DNA of 64,000 nucleotides. It comes from Amarolinea aalborgensis (GTDB lineage Bacteria; Chloroflexota; Anaerolineae; SSC4; Amarolineaceae). The stretch covers positions 310,001 to 374,000 of the forward strand of contig NZ_UETR01000002.1 in the NCBI RefSeq assembly GCF_900491745.1, read 5' to 3'. The translations under genes and the position numbers were made by a program. Below, piece by piece: positions 32,872 through 43,927 of the stretch (its first letter is position 1; each line of letters begins with the position of its first letter). A model generated the notes under the pieces. That model did no database searches, was not told the origin of the DNA, and saw nothing but the letters and a program-made list of their open reading frames with translations.

Positions 32872-33867
32872 ATGCAGACGCGCAGACTTGGCAACAGCAA
32901 CTTGGAAGTTTCGGCCCTGGGGCTAGGCTGTATGGGCATGAGCTTCTCCTACGGCCTGCCCAGGGACAAGCAGGAGATGATCTCTCTGCTGCGGGCAGCC
33001 GTCGAACGCGGCGTTACCTTCTTCGATACGGCCGAGGTCTATGGCCCGTTCATCAACGAAGAACTCGTGGGCGAAGCTCTGGCGCCTTTTCGTGGGCGCG
33101 TGGTGATTGCCACCAAATTCGGCTTCAAATTGGATCCCAACGGCGGACCGCGCTGGGTTGGCCTGAACAGCCGGCCACAACACATCAAGGAGGTCGCCGA
33201 AGGCTCGCTGAGGCGGCTCAGGGTCGAAGCGATTGATTTGTTCTATCAACACCGCGTTGACCCGGACGTGCCCATCGAGGATGTCGCAGGAGCCGTGAAG
33301 GACTTGATTCAGGAAGGCAAGGTTAAGCATTTTGGCCTTTCTGAAGCCGGCGTGCAAACCATCCGTCGCGCACACGCTGTTCAGCCGATCACGGCACTCC
33401 AGAACGAATACTCGCTGTGGACGCGAACCCCTGAGGCGGAAGTGCTGCCAACCCTCGAGGAACTTGGAATCGGCCTGGTCGCCTACAGTCCGCTGGGAAA
33501 GGGATTTCTGACGGGAAAGATTGACGAAAGCACGACGTTCGACCATACCGACTTCCGCAACACGCTCCCGCGCTTTGCACCAGAGGCTCGCAAAGCGAAT
33601 CAAGCCGTGGTTGCGTTACTTGCCAGGATTGGAGAACAGAAGGGCGCCACGCCTGCCCAAATTGCGCTCGCCTGGCTGCTTGCCCAGAAGCCGTGGATCG
33701 TTCCCATCCCCGGCACCACGAAGCTGCATCGGTTGGATGAAAACATCGGGGCGGTTGCCGTTGAACTGACCGCGGATGACCTTCGCGACATCGAAAGCGC
33801 CGCCGCCGAAATCACGGTGCAAGGGGATCGGTACCCCGAACACCTGCAGCGCATGACCGGGCTCTAA
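32872..33867 (+). CDS. Aldo/keto reductase
   Basis: The 331-residue TIM-barrel reductase shows LGLGCMGMSF, the catalytic Asp and Tyr in FFDTAEVYGP near residues 52-60, Lys in VIATKFGF near 81, and the NADPH-binding VPIPGTTKLHRLDENIGA near 283. It closely resembles the YajO/Gcy-type AKR13 group that reduces aldehydes with NADPH. AGGA precedes the ATG at 32872. It follows the isochorismatase gene after 58 nt. Confidence 0.92.
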   Translation: MQTRRLGNSNLEVSALGLGCMGMSFSYGLPRDKQEMISLLRAAVERGVTFFDTAEVYGPFINEELVGEALAPFRGRVVIATKFGFKLDPNGGPRWVGLNSRPQHIKEVAEGSLRRLRVEAIDLFYQHRVDPDVPIEDVAGAVKDLIQEGKVKHFGLSEAGVQTIRRAHAVQPITALQNEYSLWTRTPEAEVLPTLEELGIGLVAYSPLGKGFLTGKIDESTTFDHTDFRNTLPRFAPEARKANQAVVALLARIGEQKGATPAQIALAWLLAQKPWIVPIPGTTKLHRLDENIGAVAVELTADDLRDIESAAAEITVQGDRYPEHLQRMTGL

Positions 33868-33973
33868 GCAGCGCAAGAGTGAGGAAACAAGCGCCGGCCA
33901 AGTGGCGGCGACGCGGACGAGCGATGAGTGTATGTTGAAACTCGTCAACATCGTTCGCAAAGGAGAAGGGGAA

Positions 33974-34690
33974 ATGAACGCTCCGAACATGACGGTGAGT
34001 GCAGTTGATCCAGATGTGAAATGGCTGTACCGAGTGGGCGGCATCTCTGCCATCGCCTTTGGCATCGCGTATGTCGTCATCATTGCGCTCTATGTTCGTA
34101 TGGGAGCTCGGCCGAGCGGCGCCGAGGCCTGGCTCACCTATATCGCTGGGAACACGACGGCGTGGCGGGCTATTCTTGGCCTCTCCGTCCTAACAGATTT
34201 TCTCCTCGTACCAATTGCGTTATCGCTGTACGTCACGTTGAAAGGGATCAACAAACACGCGATGCTGTTAGCCGCCGCATTTATTGGATTGTTCGTTGTC
34301 CTGGACCTGGCGCTTACCTGGACAAACTATGCCTCGCTGATCGCGCTCAGCGGCAGCTACGCGGCTGCTGCGAATGACGTACAGAGAACAGCCATCGTCG
34401 CGGCTGCAAATTACCCGTCCCTGGTGGTGGTCTCCAACCTCTTATTTGTCTACAACTCACTCACCCTCGCCGTCGGCATTCTCATGACCGGCATTGTCAT
34501 GTTGAAGGGGATTTTCAGCCATAGTACCGCCTATTTGGGTTTGGCTACAGGCGCCCTGGGCATTGTTTCGGTCGCAAGCTCCCCTTTGGCCGGTTCTGTG
34601 AGCAGCGTATCCATTATCCTCGCTTCTGCTCTCACGACCGTGTGGTTTTTGTTTGTAGGCTACAGACTCTTCAGGCTCGGTCAGCCGTGA
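33974..34690 (+). CDS. Six- to seven-helix membrane protein (DUF4386-like)
   Basis: The 238-residue protein is mainly hydrophobic with about seven predicted helices, including IAFGIAYVVIIALYV, LVPIALSLYVTLKGINKHA and AAFIGLFVVLDLALT. It resembles the DUF4386 group in the order of helices and the short basic loops, but I am not certain of the family. AAAGGAGAAGGGG precedes the ATG. Function unknown. Confidence 0.65.
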   Translation: MNAPNMTVSAVDPDVKWLYRVGGISAIAFGIAYVVIIALYVRMGARPSGAEAWLTYIAGNTTAWRAILGLSVLTDFLLVPIALSLYVTLKGINKHAMLLAAAFIGLFVVLDLALTWTNYASLIALSGSYAAAANDVQRTAIVAAANYPSLVVVSNLLFVYNSLTLAVGILMTGIVMLKGIFSHSTAYLGLATGALGIVSVASSPLAGSVSSVSIILASALTTVWFLFVGYRLFRLGQP

Positions 34691-34742
34691 TTCGTATGGC
34701 GCCGGGACAGAGATTCCACCTAGATGAAGCACGCTGGGAACC

Positions 34743-35339
34743 ATGGTTACAGCAACAGCCGTGACGATTGTGAACGTGGGTTATCGCTCAACCAACTACT
34801 GGGTGGTAAGCGCTGGCGCTGCGCGTTTGCTCGTTGATATTGGCTGGCCTGGAACCCTCGGAACGATGAAGGCGAATCTCAAGCGAATGGGCGTGCCTAT
34901 GGGCGAGATCCGCTACGCACTTGCCACCCACTATCACATTGACCATGCCGGCCTGGCCGAGGAATTGAAGCGGGAAGGCATTCCCCTCCTTGTACTCGAT
35001 GTCCAGGTTGATGCTATTCCACGCATGAAGACTTGGACAAAGCCGTGGGATCACTACATTGACATAACGGAAGAAGGTAATGTCGTCATCACCTTCGAAC
35101 AGAGCCGCGTGCTCCTCAGCCAGATGGGAATTGCAGGGGAAATCCTTCATACCCCCGGCCATTCCGATCACTGCGTCTCGCTCCTGCTTGATGACGGCTC
35201 CGTCTTTACCGGGGATCTGCCGCTGGAAGTCTTTGCCTACGACAACCCCGTCGCTTTGGCAACCTGGAGACTCTTGCGCGAAAAGGGCGCGGCTCGGGCA
35301 TATCCCGCCCACGGTCCTATTGTCGAGCTTATGCCATGA
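34743..35339 (+). CDS. Metallo-beta-lactamase-fold hydrolase
   Basis: The 198-residue protein has the MBL-fold metal ligands: THYHIDH near residue 61, HTPGHSDHCV near 137, the bridging Asp in FTGDLPLE and the last His in YPAHGPIVE. It belongs to the glyoxalase II-like branch; substrate is unknown. It follows the membrane protein gene with 52 nt between. No clear ribosome site precedes the ATG. Confidence 0.88.
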   Translation: MVTATAVTIVNVGYRSTNYWVVSAGAARLLVDIGWPGTLGTMKANLKRMGVPMGEIRYALATHYHIDHAGLAEELKREGIPLLVLDVQVDAIPRMKTWTKPWDHYIDITEEGNVVITFEQSRVLLSQMGIAGEILHTPGHSDHCVSLLLDDGSVFTGDLPLEVFAYDNPVALATWRLLREKGAARAYPAHGPIVELMP

Positions 35340-35476
35340 ATCCTCCCAGCCGGTCAGCTACCGCCGCCCAAGCGCCTGGTTCGCCGGATCGTCGAATTCA
35401 GGGTCGAACTGCAGACCAGTGAAGGCCGTGACATGGGGCGCGACCATAGGTTAGAGATGTTTGGAGGCCGATCGAA

Positions 35477-37231
<1,755 letters not shown>

Positions 37232-37317
37232 CAATGAAGTTGCGCCGAGGGTCGGACGCCTGCTGCAGACTCATTGATGGGTGAAGGAATTCGTGGCGCA
37301 TCGTAGGAGTGAATATC

Positions 37318-39072
37318 ATGTTCAATTTCAGCTTATCCAATTATGCGCCATCCATGGCGTTGGTCATGACCCTGATAGCTTCTTTTGCAGCACTCGGTCC
37401 TGTTCCTGCCCAGCCGACCCCGGCTCTGATTGAAGACTGGCGCGCGTCCGATTTCAATTACGCTTCAAGCATGATGGACACCGATCAGAGCGATCACGTG
37501 GTTGTTTTGGGCGACACCGCAACCTCCAGGAACCTGATCATCAAGAAATTCGATGCCGCTGGAGCCCTGTTGTGGCAGACCCCCTATGACGCCGTAGAGG
37601 CGCTCAGCGGCGTGTGGATCGCCGTTGATGGCAATGGCAACGCGGTTGTCCAGGCGAATACGATCCGCATCTCGACCGGTCAACCGACGGGGTGGCTGAC
37701 CCTCAAATATGACGCTGATGGAACCCTGCTGTGGGCCAATAGTCGGCCTGGCGTCGTTAGCGGTTCTGTCCGTGTGGAGGTGGATGCCAACGACAACATC
37801 TATGTCGCCGGGTTCGCTCTCAATGACTCGGTGTTGATCAAGTACTCCCCCACCGGAGCAACCTTGTGGACCGCGGTCTTCGACAACAACGGCGCGATTG
37901 ACGCGCCTTCTTCCATGGCCATCTCACCCGATGGCAGCCGGATCGCAGTGGCTGGCGTCAGCGGTAATCTCTTCATGGCGCTGATGTATGACGCCAATGG
38001 GAACCGCTTGTGGGCGAATACCAACAGCGCTGTTTACGCGGCCGGCGACGCGGCCTTCGGTCCTGGGAACATCAGCTACTTCGCCGCCGGCGCCTACTTC
38101 CCGCAAGACCCAAATCCCTATCAGATGGCGATTGTGAAGTTTGACGCCGCGGGAAACCAGTTATGGATCAAAAGCTACAGCGTTGGCGATCGGACGATGC
38201 GCGTGGCCCTGGATGCTCAGGGAAATATCGTGGCAACCGGCGTTGACTCGATCGGCTATATGGATTGGATGACGATCAAAACGGACGCGAACGGCAACCT
38301 GCTCTGGTCGCAACGCTATGACGGCGGCCGAAACAACGACGAGACCCCCAGTATGCTGGCGGTTGACGCTTCCGGCGCCGTGTACGTGACCGGCAAAGGT
38401 GGCCCTAACCCAGGTTCTGGCAACCTCTCCTATGTGAAGGGCGTCGCCGTCAAGTACAACCCGGATGGGACGCCCCAATGGGCCGTCTGGGATGATTATG
38501 CGGGCGGCAAGGCGATCCGTCTTGGGGCGGCGAACACGCTGGCAACCCTCGGTTGGAACTATCTCGTGACCACGCATTACACGCAGACCAGCCTGCCAGA
38601 CCTGCTGCCCAATCCCCCCACGAATCTCAGCGGCTTTGCATCCAACACAGGCTCAGGCTATGAGGTCCGATTGAATTTCAGCGACAATGCCAATAATGAA
38701 TTCTGGGTGGAGGCTGAACGCTGCGCGGGTTCGGGCTGTACGGACTTCACCACGGTCGCTCAATCGCGTGGCGAGAATGTAACAGCTCTAACCGATACGA
38801 CCGTTGCCCAGGGCGTTGCCTACACCTACCGCGTGCGGGCGCGAGGCTTCATGGGACTTTCAGGCCCTTCGAATACCGCCACGATCATCATCCCCGGCGT
38901 CATTTGTCCTGACTTCAATCACGATGGCGTCGTTGATGCCGCTGATTTGAGCGCGATCGCCAGCCTGTGGGGTCAGCCCGCCCCCGCGGGCTATGATCTT
39001 GACGGCGATGGCTCCGTCACGATTGCCGACATCCAAATGGCGGCGGCGCGTTGGGGCGCGAGCTGCCCATGA
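37318..39072 (+). CDS. Secreted beta-propeller protein with FnIII and C-terminal dockerin-like domain
   Basis: The 584-residue protein has an N-terminal signal peptide or anchor (about 1-30, ALVMTLIASFAALGPVPAQP). About ten repeats of the type VKFDAAGNQLWIKSY / KYDADGTLLWA form a PQQ/SBBP-like propeller. An FnIII-like segment lies near 430-530. Two EF-type calcium loops follow at the C-terminus, DFNHDGVVDAADLSAI and DLDGDGSVTIADIQMA, typical of dockerin type I. It is probably extracellular and held in a complex or on the surface. AGGAG nine bases upstream selects the ATG at 37318. The stop overlaps the DUF2277 leader. Confidence 0.82.
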   Translation: MFNFSLSNYAPSMALVMTLIASFAALGPVPAQPTPALIEDWRASDFNYASSMMDTDQSDHVVVLGDTATSRNLIIKKFDAAGALLWQTPYDAVEALSGVWIAVDGNGNAVVQANTIRISTGQPTGWLTLKYDADGTLLWANSRPGVVSGSVRVEVDANDNIYVAGFALNDSVLIKYSPTGATLWTAVFDNNGAIDAPSSMAISPDGSRIAVAGVSGNLFMALMYDANGNRLWANTNSAVYAAGDAAFGPGNISYFAAGAYFPQDPNPYQMAIVKFDAAGNQLWIKSYSVGDRTMRVALDAQGNIVATGVDSIGYMDWMTIKTDANGNLLWSQRYDGGRNNDETPSMLAVDASGAVYVTGKGGPNPGSGNLSYVKGVAVKYNPDGTPQWAVWDDYAGGKAIRLGAANTLATLGWNYLVTTHYTQTSLPDLLPNPPTNLSGFASNTGSGYEVRLNFSDNANNEFWVEAERCAGSGCTDFTTVAQSRGENVTALTDTTVAQGVAYTYRVRARGFMGLSGPSNTATIIIPGVICPDFNHDGVVDAADLSAIASLWGQPAPAGYDLDGDGSVTIADIQMAAARWGASCP

Positions 39073-39131
39073 ATGTTGATAATCCGCAGCGCAACCAGAA
39101 TCTCCCTTTACACCACGCCGAGGTAACGCTT

Positions 39132-39401
39132 GTGTGTAGAAATATCAAGACTCTCTTTAACTTTGAACCGCCGGTGACGGACGACGAGATTCGTGCGGCT
39201 TCCCTCCAATTCGTGAGGAAAGTGAGCGGCTTCAACAAGCCATCGAAAGCCAACGAAGCGGCATTCCTGGCCGCGGTTGACGAGATTGCAGCCGTTTCCA
39301 GGAAGCTGCTCATGTCGTTGGAGACGAACGCGCCGCCGAAGAACCGGGCAGAGGACGCGGCCAGGGCGCGTGCGCGCGCGGCGCAGAGATTCGCCGGGTA
39401 A
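39132..39401 (+). CDS. DUF2277 family protein
   Basis: The 89-residue protein begins CRNIKTLFNFEPPVTDDEIRAA and continues LQFVRKVSGFNKPSKANEAAF, ending in Arg/Ala-rich ARARARAAQRFAG. This is the full DUF2277 domain, of unknown function. The start is a GTG at 39132: family members begin exactly at (M)CRNIK, and GAGG (39120-39123) is well spaced. A longer frame from 39069 or 39051 lacks homology. Confidence 0.88.
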   Translation: MCRNIKTLFNFEPPVTDDEIRAASLQFVRKVSGFNKPSKANEAAFLAAVDEIAAVSRKLLMSLETNAPPKNRAEDAARARARAAQRFAG

Positions 39402-39502
39402 GCGACACTCGTGATGCGTGCGCGGCCAAAAGCCATGACTGGCTTGCGTGTCTCTATTTTGGGTGACTGGGGCATGATGTTTCCAGAGAGGAATGAAAAG
39501 CG

Positions 39503-40000
39503 ATGACAACGACACCGACAGGTCACGTAATTTTGGAACGGATGACCCCTGCGGAGTTCGAAGCCTATTTGCAGCCAGCAATTGCCGAGTATGCCGCGGA
39601 CAGAATCGCAGCCGGCAATTGGTCCGAGGCGGAGGCTATGTCGCACGCGCAACAGCAGTTCGCTGATCTGCTGCCGCAGGGCGTCGCCACGCCCAACCAG
39701 CATCTGTTCACGATTCGGGATGCGGCCAGCGCGCAAGCCGTCGGCGTGATTTGGCTGGCCTTGATGCCGCACTTTGGGCAGCCAAGCGCGTTCATCTATG
39801 ACCTGCGCATCTTCGACGCCTTCCAGCGCCGGGGCTACGGCATGCAGGCGATGCTGGCCGTGGAGCGCGAGGCGCAAGCGCTGGGCATGGATCGCATCGG
39901 GTTGCACGTATTTGGACATAACTCCGCTGCGCAAGCACTCTACCTCAAGCTAGGATACACGATCACCAACGTCAACATGGCCAAGTATTTGGCGCCTTGA
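39503..40000 (+). CDS. GNAT family N-acetyltransferase
   Basis: The 165-residue protein has GVIWLALMPH, IYDLRIFDAFQRRGYGMQAMLAVE (the acetyl-CoA loop R-R-G-Y-G) and HVFGHNSAAQALYLKLGYTITNVNM. It is a single GNAT domain with an N-terminal helical segment, ERMTPAEFEAYLQPAI; acceptor unknown. AGAGGAATG precedes the ATG. It follows DUF2277 by 100 nt. Confidence 0.9.
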   Translation: MTTTPTGHVILERMTPAEFEAYLQPAIAEYAADRIAAGNWSEAEAMSHAQQQFADLLPQGVATPNQHLFTIRDAASAQAVGVIWLALMPHFGQPSAFIYDLRIFDAFQRRGYGMQAMLAVEREAQALGMDRIGLHVFGHNSAAQALYLKLGYTITNVNMAKYLAP

Positions 40001-40182
40001 GGAGTGAACGCCCACAACTACGTCCTTCATCCAGCGATCATCGTGCCGCTCCCTTCGCGCTCAGCGGCATCACCACGGACCTCTGGCTCAAGTTCCTCTG
40101 GATGACGCCCTTAGCGGTCGTGATTTGTTACCTGGTCGCCTATCTCCTGCGGAAAGCGCCCGCAGTGCAAAGCATTCTGTAA
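39997..40182 (+). CDS. Possible small membrane protein or transporter fragment
   Basis: A short frame from a TTG overlapping the GNAT stop gives 61 residues. The first 25 look random. The last 37 (ITTDLWLKFLWMTPLAVVICYLVAYLLRKA) are a convincing single membrane helix. It may be the end of a decayed transporter or a real small membrane protein. Evidence is weak. Confidence 0.25.
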   Translation: MRSERPQLRPSSSDHRAAPFALSGITTDLWLKFLWMTPLAVVICYLVAYLLRKAPAVQSIL

Positions 40183-40233
40183 CGAGACCATACCGACGCC
40201 GTCAACGCAGCGCGATGACGCGATGACGGGGTC

Positions 40234-40262
40234 TTGTCAGGCCCCGTGCCATGAGGTATACT
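40234..40262 (+). promoter_or_regulatory. Sigma70-type promoter of the DUF433/PIN-like pair
   Basis: TTGTCA (40234-40239), a 17-bp spacer and TATACT (40257-40262). A short ACGGGG / CCCCGT hairpin (about 40227-40248) overlaps the -35 and could be an operator or an upstream terminator. Confidence 0.6.
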
Positions 40263-40301
40263 ATCTGCGAGGTGGGTATTGGCTTTGGTTTGGAGAGAAG
40301 C

Positions 40302-40712
40302 ATGATGACGATTACGGCGAAGGCTACGCAGCAGAGTGGGGCGCGCTATACGATTATCGAGACGGACTTGGGGCCACTCATCAGCGAAAGTCGTGTCAGT
40401 GTGTTTGATGTGATGGATGCCTACGATGCCGGTGATTCTGTCTACGAAATTGGTCTGACATTCAACCTCTCGCCCTTGCAGGTTGAAACAGCACTCGACT
40501 ACATTGCGGAGCATCGAGCCGCGTTAGAGCCGCAGTTGGTGGAGGTCAAGCGACGGTTGGCTGACCGAGAAGCGTTCTATCGTCGCCAAGCGGCAGAGAT
40601 CGCACTGCGTATTGCTGCACTGCCCATGACACCCCAGCGCGAAGCCCTGCACGCGCTGCGAGAACGTATTGAGGCTACGTACCAGGCTGATACCCATGCA
40701 GATCGTCCTTAG
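40302..40712 (+). CDS. DUF433-like antitoxin candidate
   Basis: The 136-residue protein has a DUF433-like middle: SRVSVFDVMDAYDAGDSVYEIGLTFNLSPLQVETALDYIAEH, a winged-HTH-type segment. A charged helical C-terminus with LVEVKRRLADREAF follows, suited to partner binding. GGAGAG precedes ATG-ATG at 40302/40305; either may be used. Its end overlaps the next gene by 17 nt. DUF433 proteins often pair with DUF5615 PIN-like nucleases as toxin-antitoxin modules, which this arrangement copies. Confidence 0.65.
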   Translation: MMTITAKATQQSGARYTIIETDLGPLISESRVSVFDVMDAYDAGDSVYEIGLTFNLSPLQVETALDYIAEHRAALEPQLVEVKRRLADREAFYRRQAAEIALRIAALPMTPQREALHALRERIEATYQADTHADRP

Positions 40713-41100
40713 CGATCATAATTGCGAAGGCCAGGCGCGAGCAATCTTCCGAACTCTGGACACTCGTGGCTATCTCAAACTGATTCCCATGGAATTGCGC
40801 TTGTTTGTTGATGCTGGCCTATCCGTCAGCGCCGCAGATGCCACAGTGTGGCAGTACTGTCAGGACTGCGGCTTTCTTTTGCTTACCGGAAACCGCAACA
40901 CCAGCGATGGTGAACAGTCGCTTGAAAGCACGATACGGCGCTTGACCACGTCGAACAGTCTTCCAGTCGTGACCATCAGCAATCTACGTCGCGTTCTCGC
41001 AGATTCGGCATATTGCGAGGATTGTGCTCTCAGACTAGCTGAAGTTGTGCTAGACCTCGAAAATTATCGAGGGGTGCATCGCTTGTATCTCCCCGGCTGA
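40696..41100 (+). CDS. PIN-like (DUF5615-type) protein, toxin candidate
   Basis: The 134-residue protein starts QIVLSDHNCEGQARAIFRTL with an early Asp, then has SAADATVWQYCQDCGFLLLTGNRN, where the acidic and T-G-N residues fit a PIN/Mut7-C-like nuclease core, and a late acidic helix. The assignment rests on these features and on the overlapping DUF433-like gene upstream. It carries several Cys (YCQDCG, YCEDC) unusual for VapC toxins. Activity is inferred, not shown. Confidence 0.5.
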   Translation: MQIVLSDHNCEGQARAIFRTLDTRGYLKLIPMELRLFVDAGLSVSAADATVWQYCQDCGFLLLTGNRNTSDGEQSLESTIRRLTTSNSLPVVTISNLRRVLADSAYCEDCALRLAEVVLDLENYRGVHRLYLPG

Positions 41101-41135
41101 ATCGGCACACAGTGACTGTCGAGCGCCAGGGCTTG

Positions 41136-41795
41136 TCAGCGCTGCTGCCGGTGCAGCCCGCCGATTCCCGCCTCGCGTGCGCGCACGATGGCCTGGGCAC
41201 GGTCGGTCACCTGCAGCTTGCTGAAGATGTTGCTGATGTGGTTGCGTAGGGTCTTGGGGCTGAGCACCAGGCGGCGGGCGATCTCTTCATTATTATAGCC
41301 TTGGGCGATCAGACCCAGCACCTCTCTTTCCCTGTCGGTCAGTTCAGGGAAAATTTCCGGCGCCGTGGGTCGTGCGGCGAAGAAGCTCATCAGCCGGTGG
41401 GCGATGACCGGACCGAATAATGCCTCGCCGCGCGCCACGGCACGGATCGTGCGCAGCATCTCTTCTTGATCAGCGCCCTTGAGCACGTAACCGCGCGCGC
41501 CGGCGCGCATCGCGGCAAAGACCGAATCATCGTCTTCGAACATGGTCACCACGACGACCCCGATGTGCGGGCTGGTTGCGACGATGCGCCGCGTGGCCTC
41601 GATGCCGTTGAGGCCCGGCATGCGGATGTCCATCAGCACCACGTCGGGCTGCAAAACCATGGCCTGGGCCATAGCTTCCTGGCCCGTGGCCGCCTCGCCC
41701 ACCACCTCGGTGTCGGCCACCGACGCCAGCAGCGAGCGCAAACCGTCGCGGAACAGGGTGTGGTCATCAGCAATCAGGATACGGATCGGTTCCAC
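41136..41795 (-). CDS. NarL/FixJ-type response regulator
   Basis: The 219-residue protein has a receiver domain with the acidic pocket ADDH near residue 10, the phospho-acceptor Asp in DVVLMDIRMPG near 55, Thr in VVVTMFEDDD and Lys in YVLKGAD. A LuxR-type HTH follows (LTDREREVLGLIAQGYNNEEIARRL, SPKTLRNHISNIFSKL). The GTG at 41795 is preferred, since GAGG lies nine bases upstream. The histidine kinase gene ends 39 nt before it on the same strand. Confidence 0.92.
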   Translation of the reverse strand: MEPIRILIADDHTLFRDGLRSLLASVADTEVVGEAATGQEAMAQAMVLQPDVVLMDIRMPGLNGIEATRRIVATSPHIGVVVVTMFEDDDSVFAAMRAGARGYVLKGADQEEMLRTIRAVARGEALFGPVIAHRLMSFFAARPTAPEIFPELTDREREVLGLIAQGYNNEEIARRLVLSPKTLRNHISNIFSKLQVTDRAQAIVRAREAGIGGLHRQQR

Positions 41796-41834
41796 TGCGA
41801 AGCACCTCAAAGCATCAGAATTCCTTACATTCTG

Positions 41835-43907
41835 TCAATTCGTTGCCGTGAATGGCAGCCGCGCGCTGACGCGCGTGCCACCCTCAGCCCGGCGCGCGAT
41901 GCGGCACGCACCGCCCAATTCCTCCGCTCGCTCGCGCATAGAGGCGATGCCAACGCCTGCCTGGTAGTTATCGGGCAGCCCCATGCCATCGTCGTCCACG
42001 GCCAGGTGCAGCGCGTGGTCCAGGCAAAGCCAGATCGTGCAGCGCTGCGCGTGCGCATGACGCACCACGTTGGTCAAGGCCTCCGTCGCGATGCGGTACG
42101 CGGCGACTTCAACGGCCGCGGGCAGGGCAGGCAGATCGTCCGGTGCGCGCACCTGCACCGCCAGGCTGTCAGACGCGACGCGGGCCGCGTGCTCGTGCAG
42201 CGCGCCAACCAGGCCCAGTTGATCCAATGCCGGCGGCCGCAGGTCATAGACCAACCGGCGCACATCGGCGATGGCGGCCTGGGTTTGCGCCTTCAGGTCG
42301 GTGAGCAGCCCGGCCGCGACCTGAGGATCACGCGCCAGCAGGTTACCGGCCGCGTCCAATTTGAGCGTCAGGCTGGCCAGGCGCGGACCTAACCCATCGT
42401 GCAGGTCACGGCGCAGGCGGCGGCGCTCTTCTTCACGCGCGATGACGAGGCGTTGGCGTGACTGGCGCAGTTCGGCCGTCAGGTGCAGCGCGTGCGCCGC
42501 GGCCCCCGCTTGATGCGCGATCGTCTCTAGCAACCGTTGTTCGTGCCGATTGAACGGCTCATGGGCTGCGCGGCGTCCCACGGTCAACGTGCCGACGACC
42601 GCTCCCTGATAGGTCAGCGGCCATATTTCGACAGCCTGACTAATGACCCCGTAGGCCGCCACCGGCGCCACGTCATCGCTCAGACTGACAGCCACGTAGG
42701 GCAATTTGAGCGTCGTCGCTACCGTGCGTACCAGCGTGGGTAGCAGGGCATCTGGTTCGGCCGCGACTTCCAACTGGGTCCCCACCGTCGCCAACACCTG
42801 CACGGGATCGTTCTGCTCGCCGTAGAGCAGGCGGTTGATCGCGCGCTGTAGCCAGGCGTGCAGCGGATTGACCGCCAATGCCACCAGACCGGTCGAAATT
42901 ACGGCCAACCAGGCGTTGTCGCCGCGCAACAGCAGCCCCAGCCCGCCGACCAGGAGCACATAGGCCAGCACGACCAGCGCAGTCAGCGTGCCGTAGACCA
43001 GCGTGCGGTTGATCCACACGTCCACAGCCCACAGCCCATAGCGCAGCATAGAAAAACCAATCGTGAGCGGAATCAGCCAGCCAACCAGTAACCTGATCAG
43101 CAGTTCAATCAGGGCCTCCCATGCGGACTGCGGCCGAAGGTTGCTCAGAAAAGAGATAAGCAGGGTGGCGACATACAGCCCTAATCCAAAGACCACCCAT
43201 TTCATCTGCTGGCGCTGCACCGGGTCGCTGCACGTGCGGTAGCGATAGACCTGGCTGGCGCCGGCTACGACGAGCGAACCCACAAGGGGGATCGAGAAGA
43301 TTAGCCACAGGCTGTCGCTCACAACTGAGGAGGGACTTTGTGGGCTGAATGTGGTGACGAGAAACAGCCCAATAACACTCAGGCCGAGCAGAGCGCTCCC
43401 GCGCGTCCAGCGCGGAAAGAACTGGCCGTTTGGGAACAGGTAGATGAACAAGATTACGCTGCCCAGGGTGGCGGCCGCCTGCAGCCAGGTCAGGATTGGC
43501 CCGAACGGCACCCAAGTGGGCAAGCGCCACAACTCCATGTTGCTGCTGATATACCAGGGCGCTGACAGCATGAGAAAGGCAGACGCAAACAGACCCATGC
43601 GGTCAGCCGATTTACGCCACAGGACAAGCAAACCCATGCCCAGTGCAGTGACGGCCGAGAGCGATTCGAGCAGGGCGACAAACCGCACAAAATCGCCATA
43701 CGCCATGAAGATACTGACGGCCGGGCGGGTGCGGCTGACTACCCATTCGCCGTAGGTCGCCCAGAAGTTTTCTGGCCAGACTTGACTCAGGGTCAGCAAC
43801 ACCAACACCGCCACGACCAGCCAGGCCAGGCGGCCCAGCCAAAGCGGCCAGCCCGTGAGCTTGATTTCTCCTGCGTTTGTGATGGATGCTGTCATGCCCG
43901 GAATCAT
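41835..43907 (-). CDS. NarX-like membrane sensor histidine kinase
   Basis: The roughly 690-residue kinase has an N-terminal membrane module with about eight to nine helices (to residue 350), a GAF domain at about 370-490, and HisKA_3 with the phospho-His in RRRLRRDLHDGLGPRLASL near 505. The HATPase comes last (TNVVRHAHAQ, DDGMGLPDN, GVGIASMRERAEELGG). It should phosphorylate the downstream NarL-type regulator. Start is uncertain: a TTG at 43931 overlaps the upstream stop as TTGA, and ATGs lie at 43907 and 43895. Its membrane module resembles that of the kinase-less protein at 53466-54443. Confidence 0.88.
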   Translation of the reverse strand: MIPGMTASITNAGEIKLTGWPLWLGRLAWLVVAVLVLLTLSQVWPENFWATYGEWVVSRTRPAVSIFMAYGDFVRFVALLESLSAVTALGMGLLVLWRKSADRMGLFASAFLMLSAPWYISSNMELWRLPTWVPFGPILTWLQAAATLGSVILFIYLFPNGQFFPRWTRGSALLGLSVIGLFLVTTFSPQSPSSVVSDSLWLIFSIPLVGSLVVAGASQVYRYRTCSDPVQRQQMKWVVFGLGLYVATLLISFLSNLRPQSAWEALIELLIRLLVGWLIPLTIGFSMLRYGLWAVDVWINRTLVYGTLTALVVLAYVLLVGGLGLLLRGDNAWLAVISTGLVALAVNPLHAWLQRAINRLLYGEQNDPVQVLATVGTQLEVAAEPDALLPTLVRTVATTLKLPYVAVSLSDDVAPVAAYGVISQAVEIWPLTYQGAVVGTLTVGRRAAHEPFNRHEQRLLETIAHQAGAAAHALHLTAELRQSRQRLVIAREEERRRLRRDLHDGLGPRLASLTLKLDAAGNLLARDPQVAAGLLTDLKAQTQAAIADVRRLVYDLRPPALDQLGLVGALHEHAARVASDSLAVQVRAPDDLPALPAAVEVAAYRIATEALTNVVRHAHAQRCTIWLCLDHALHLAVDDDGMGLPDNYQAGVGIASMRERAEELGGACRIARRAEGGTRVSARLPFTATN

Positions 43908-43927
43908 ACCTGTTTGTGGACTGCCGG

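Noticed and set aside
35340..35476. Reading frame ending ...MGRDHRLEMFGGRSK before the acyl-CoA ligase
   Set aside because: It resembles the end of a decayed gene but is too short to assign to any family.
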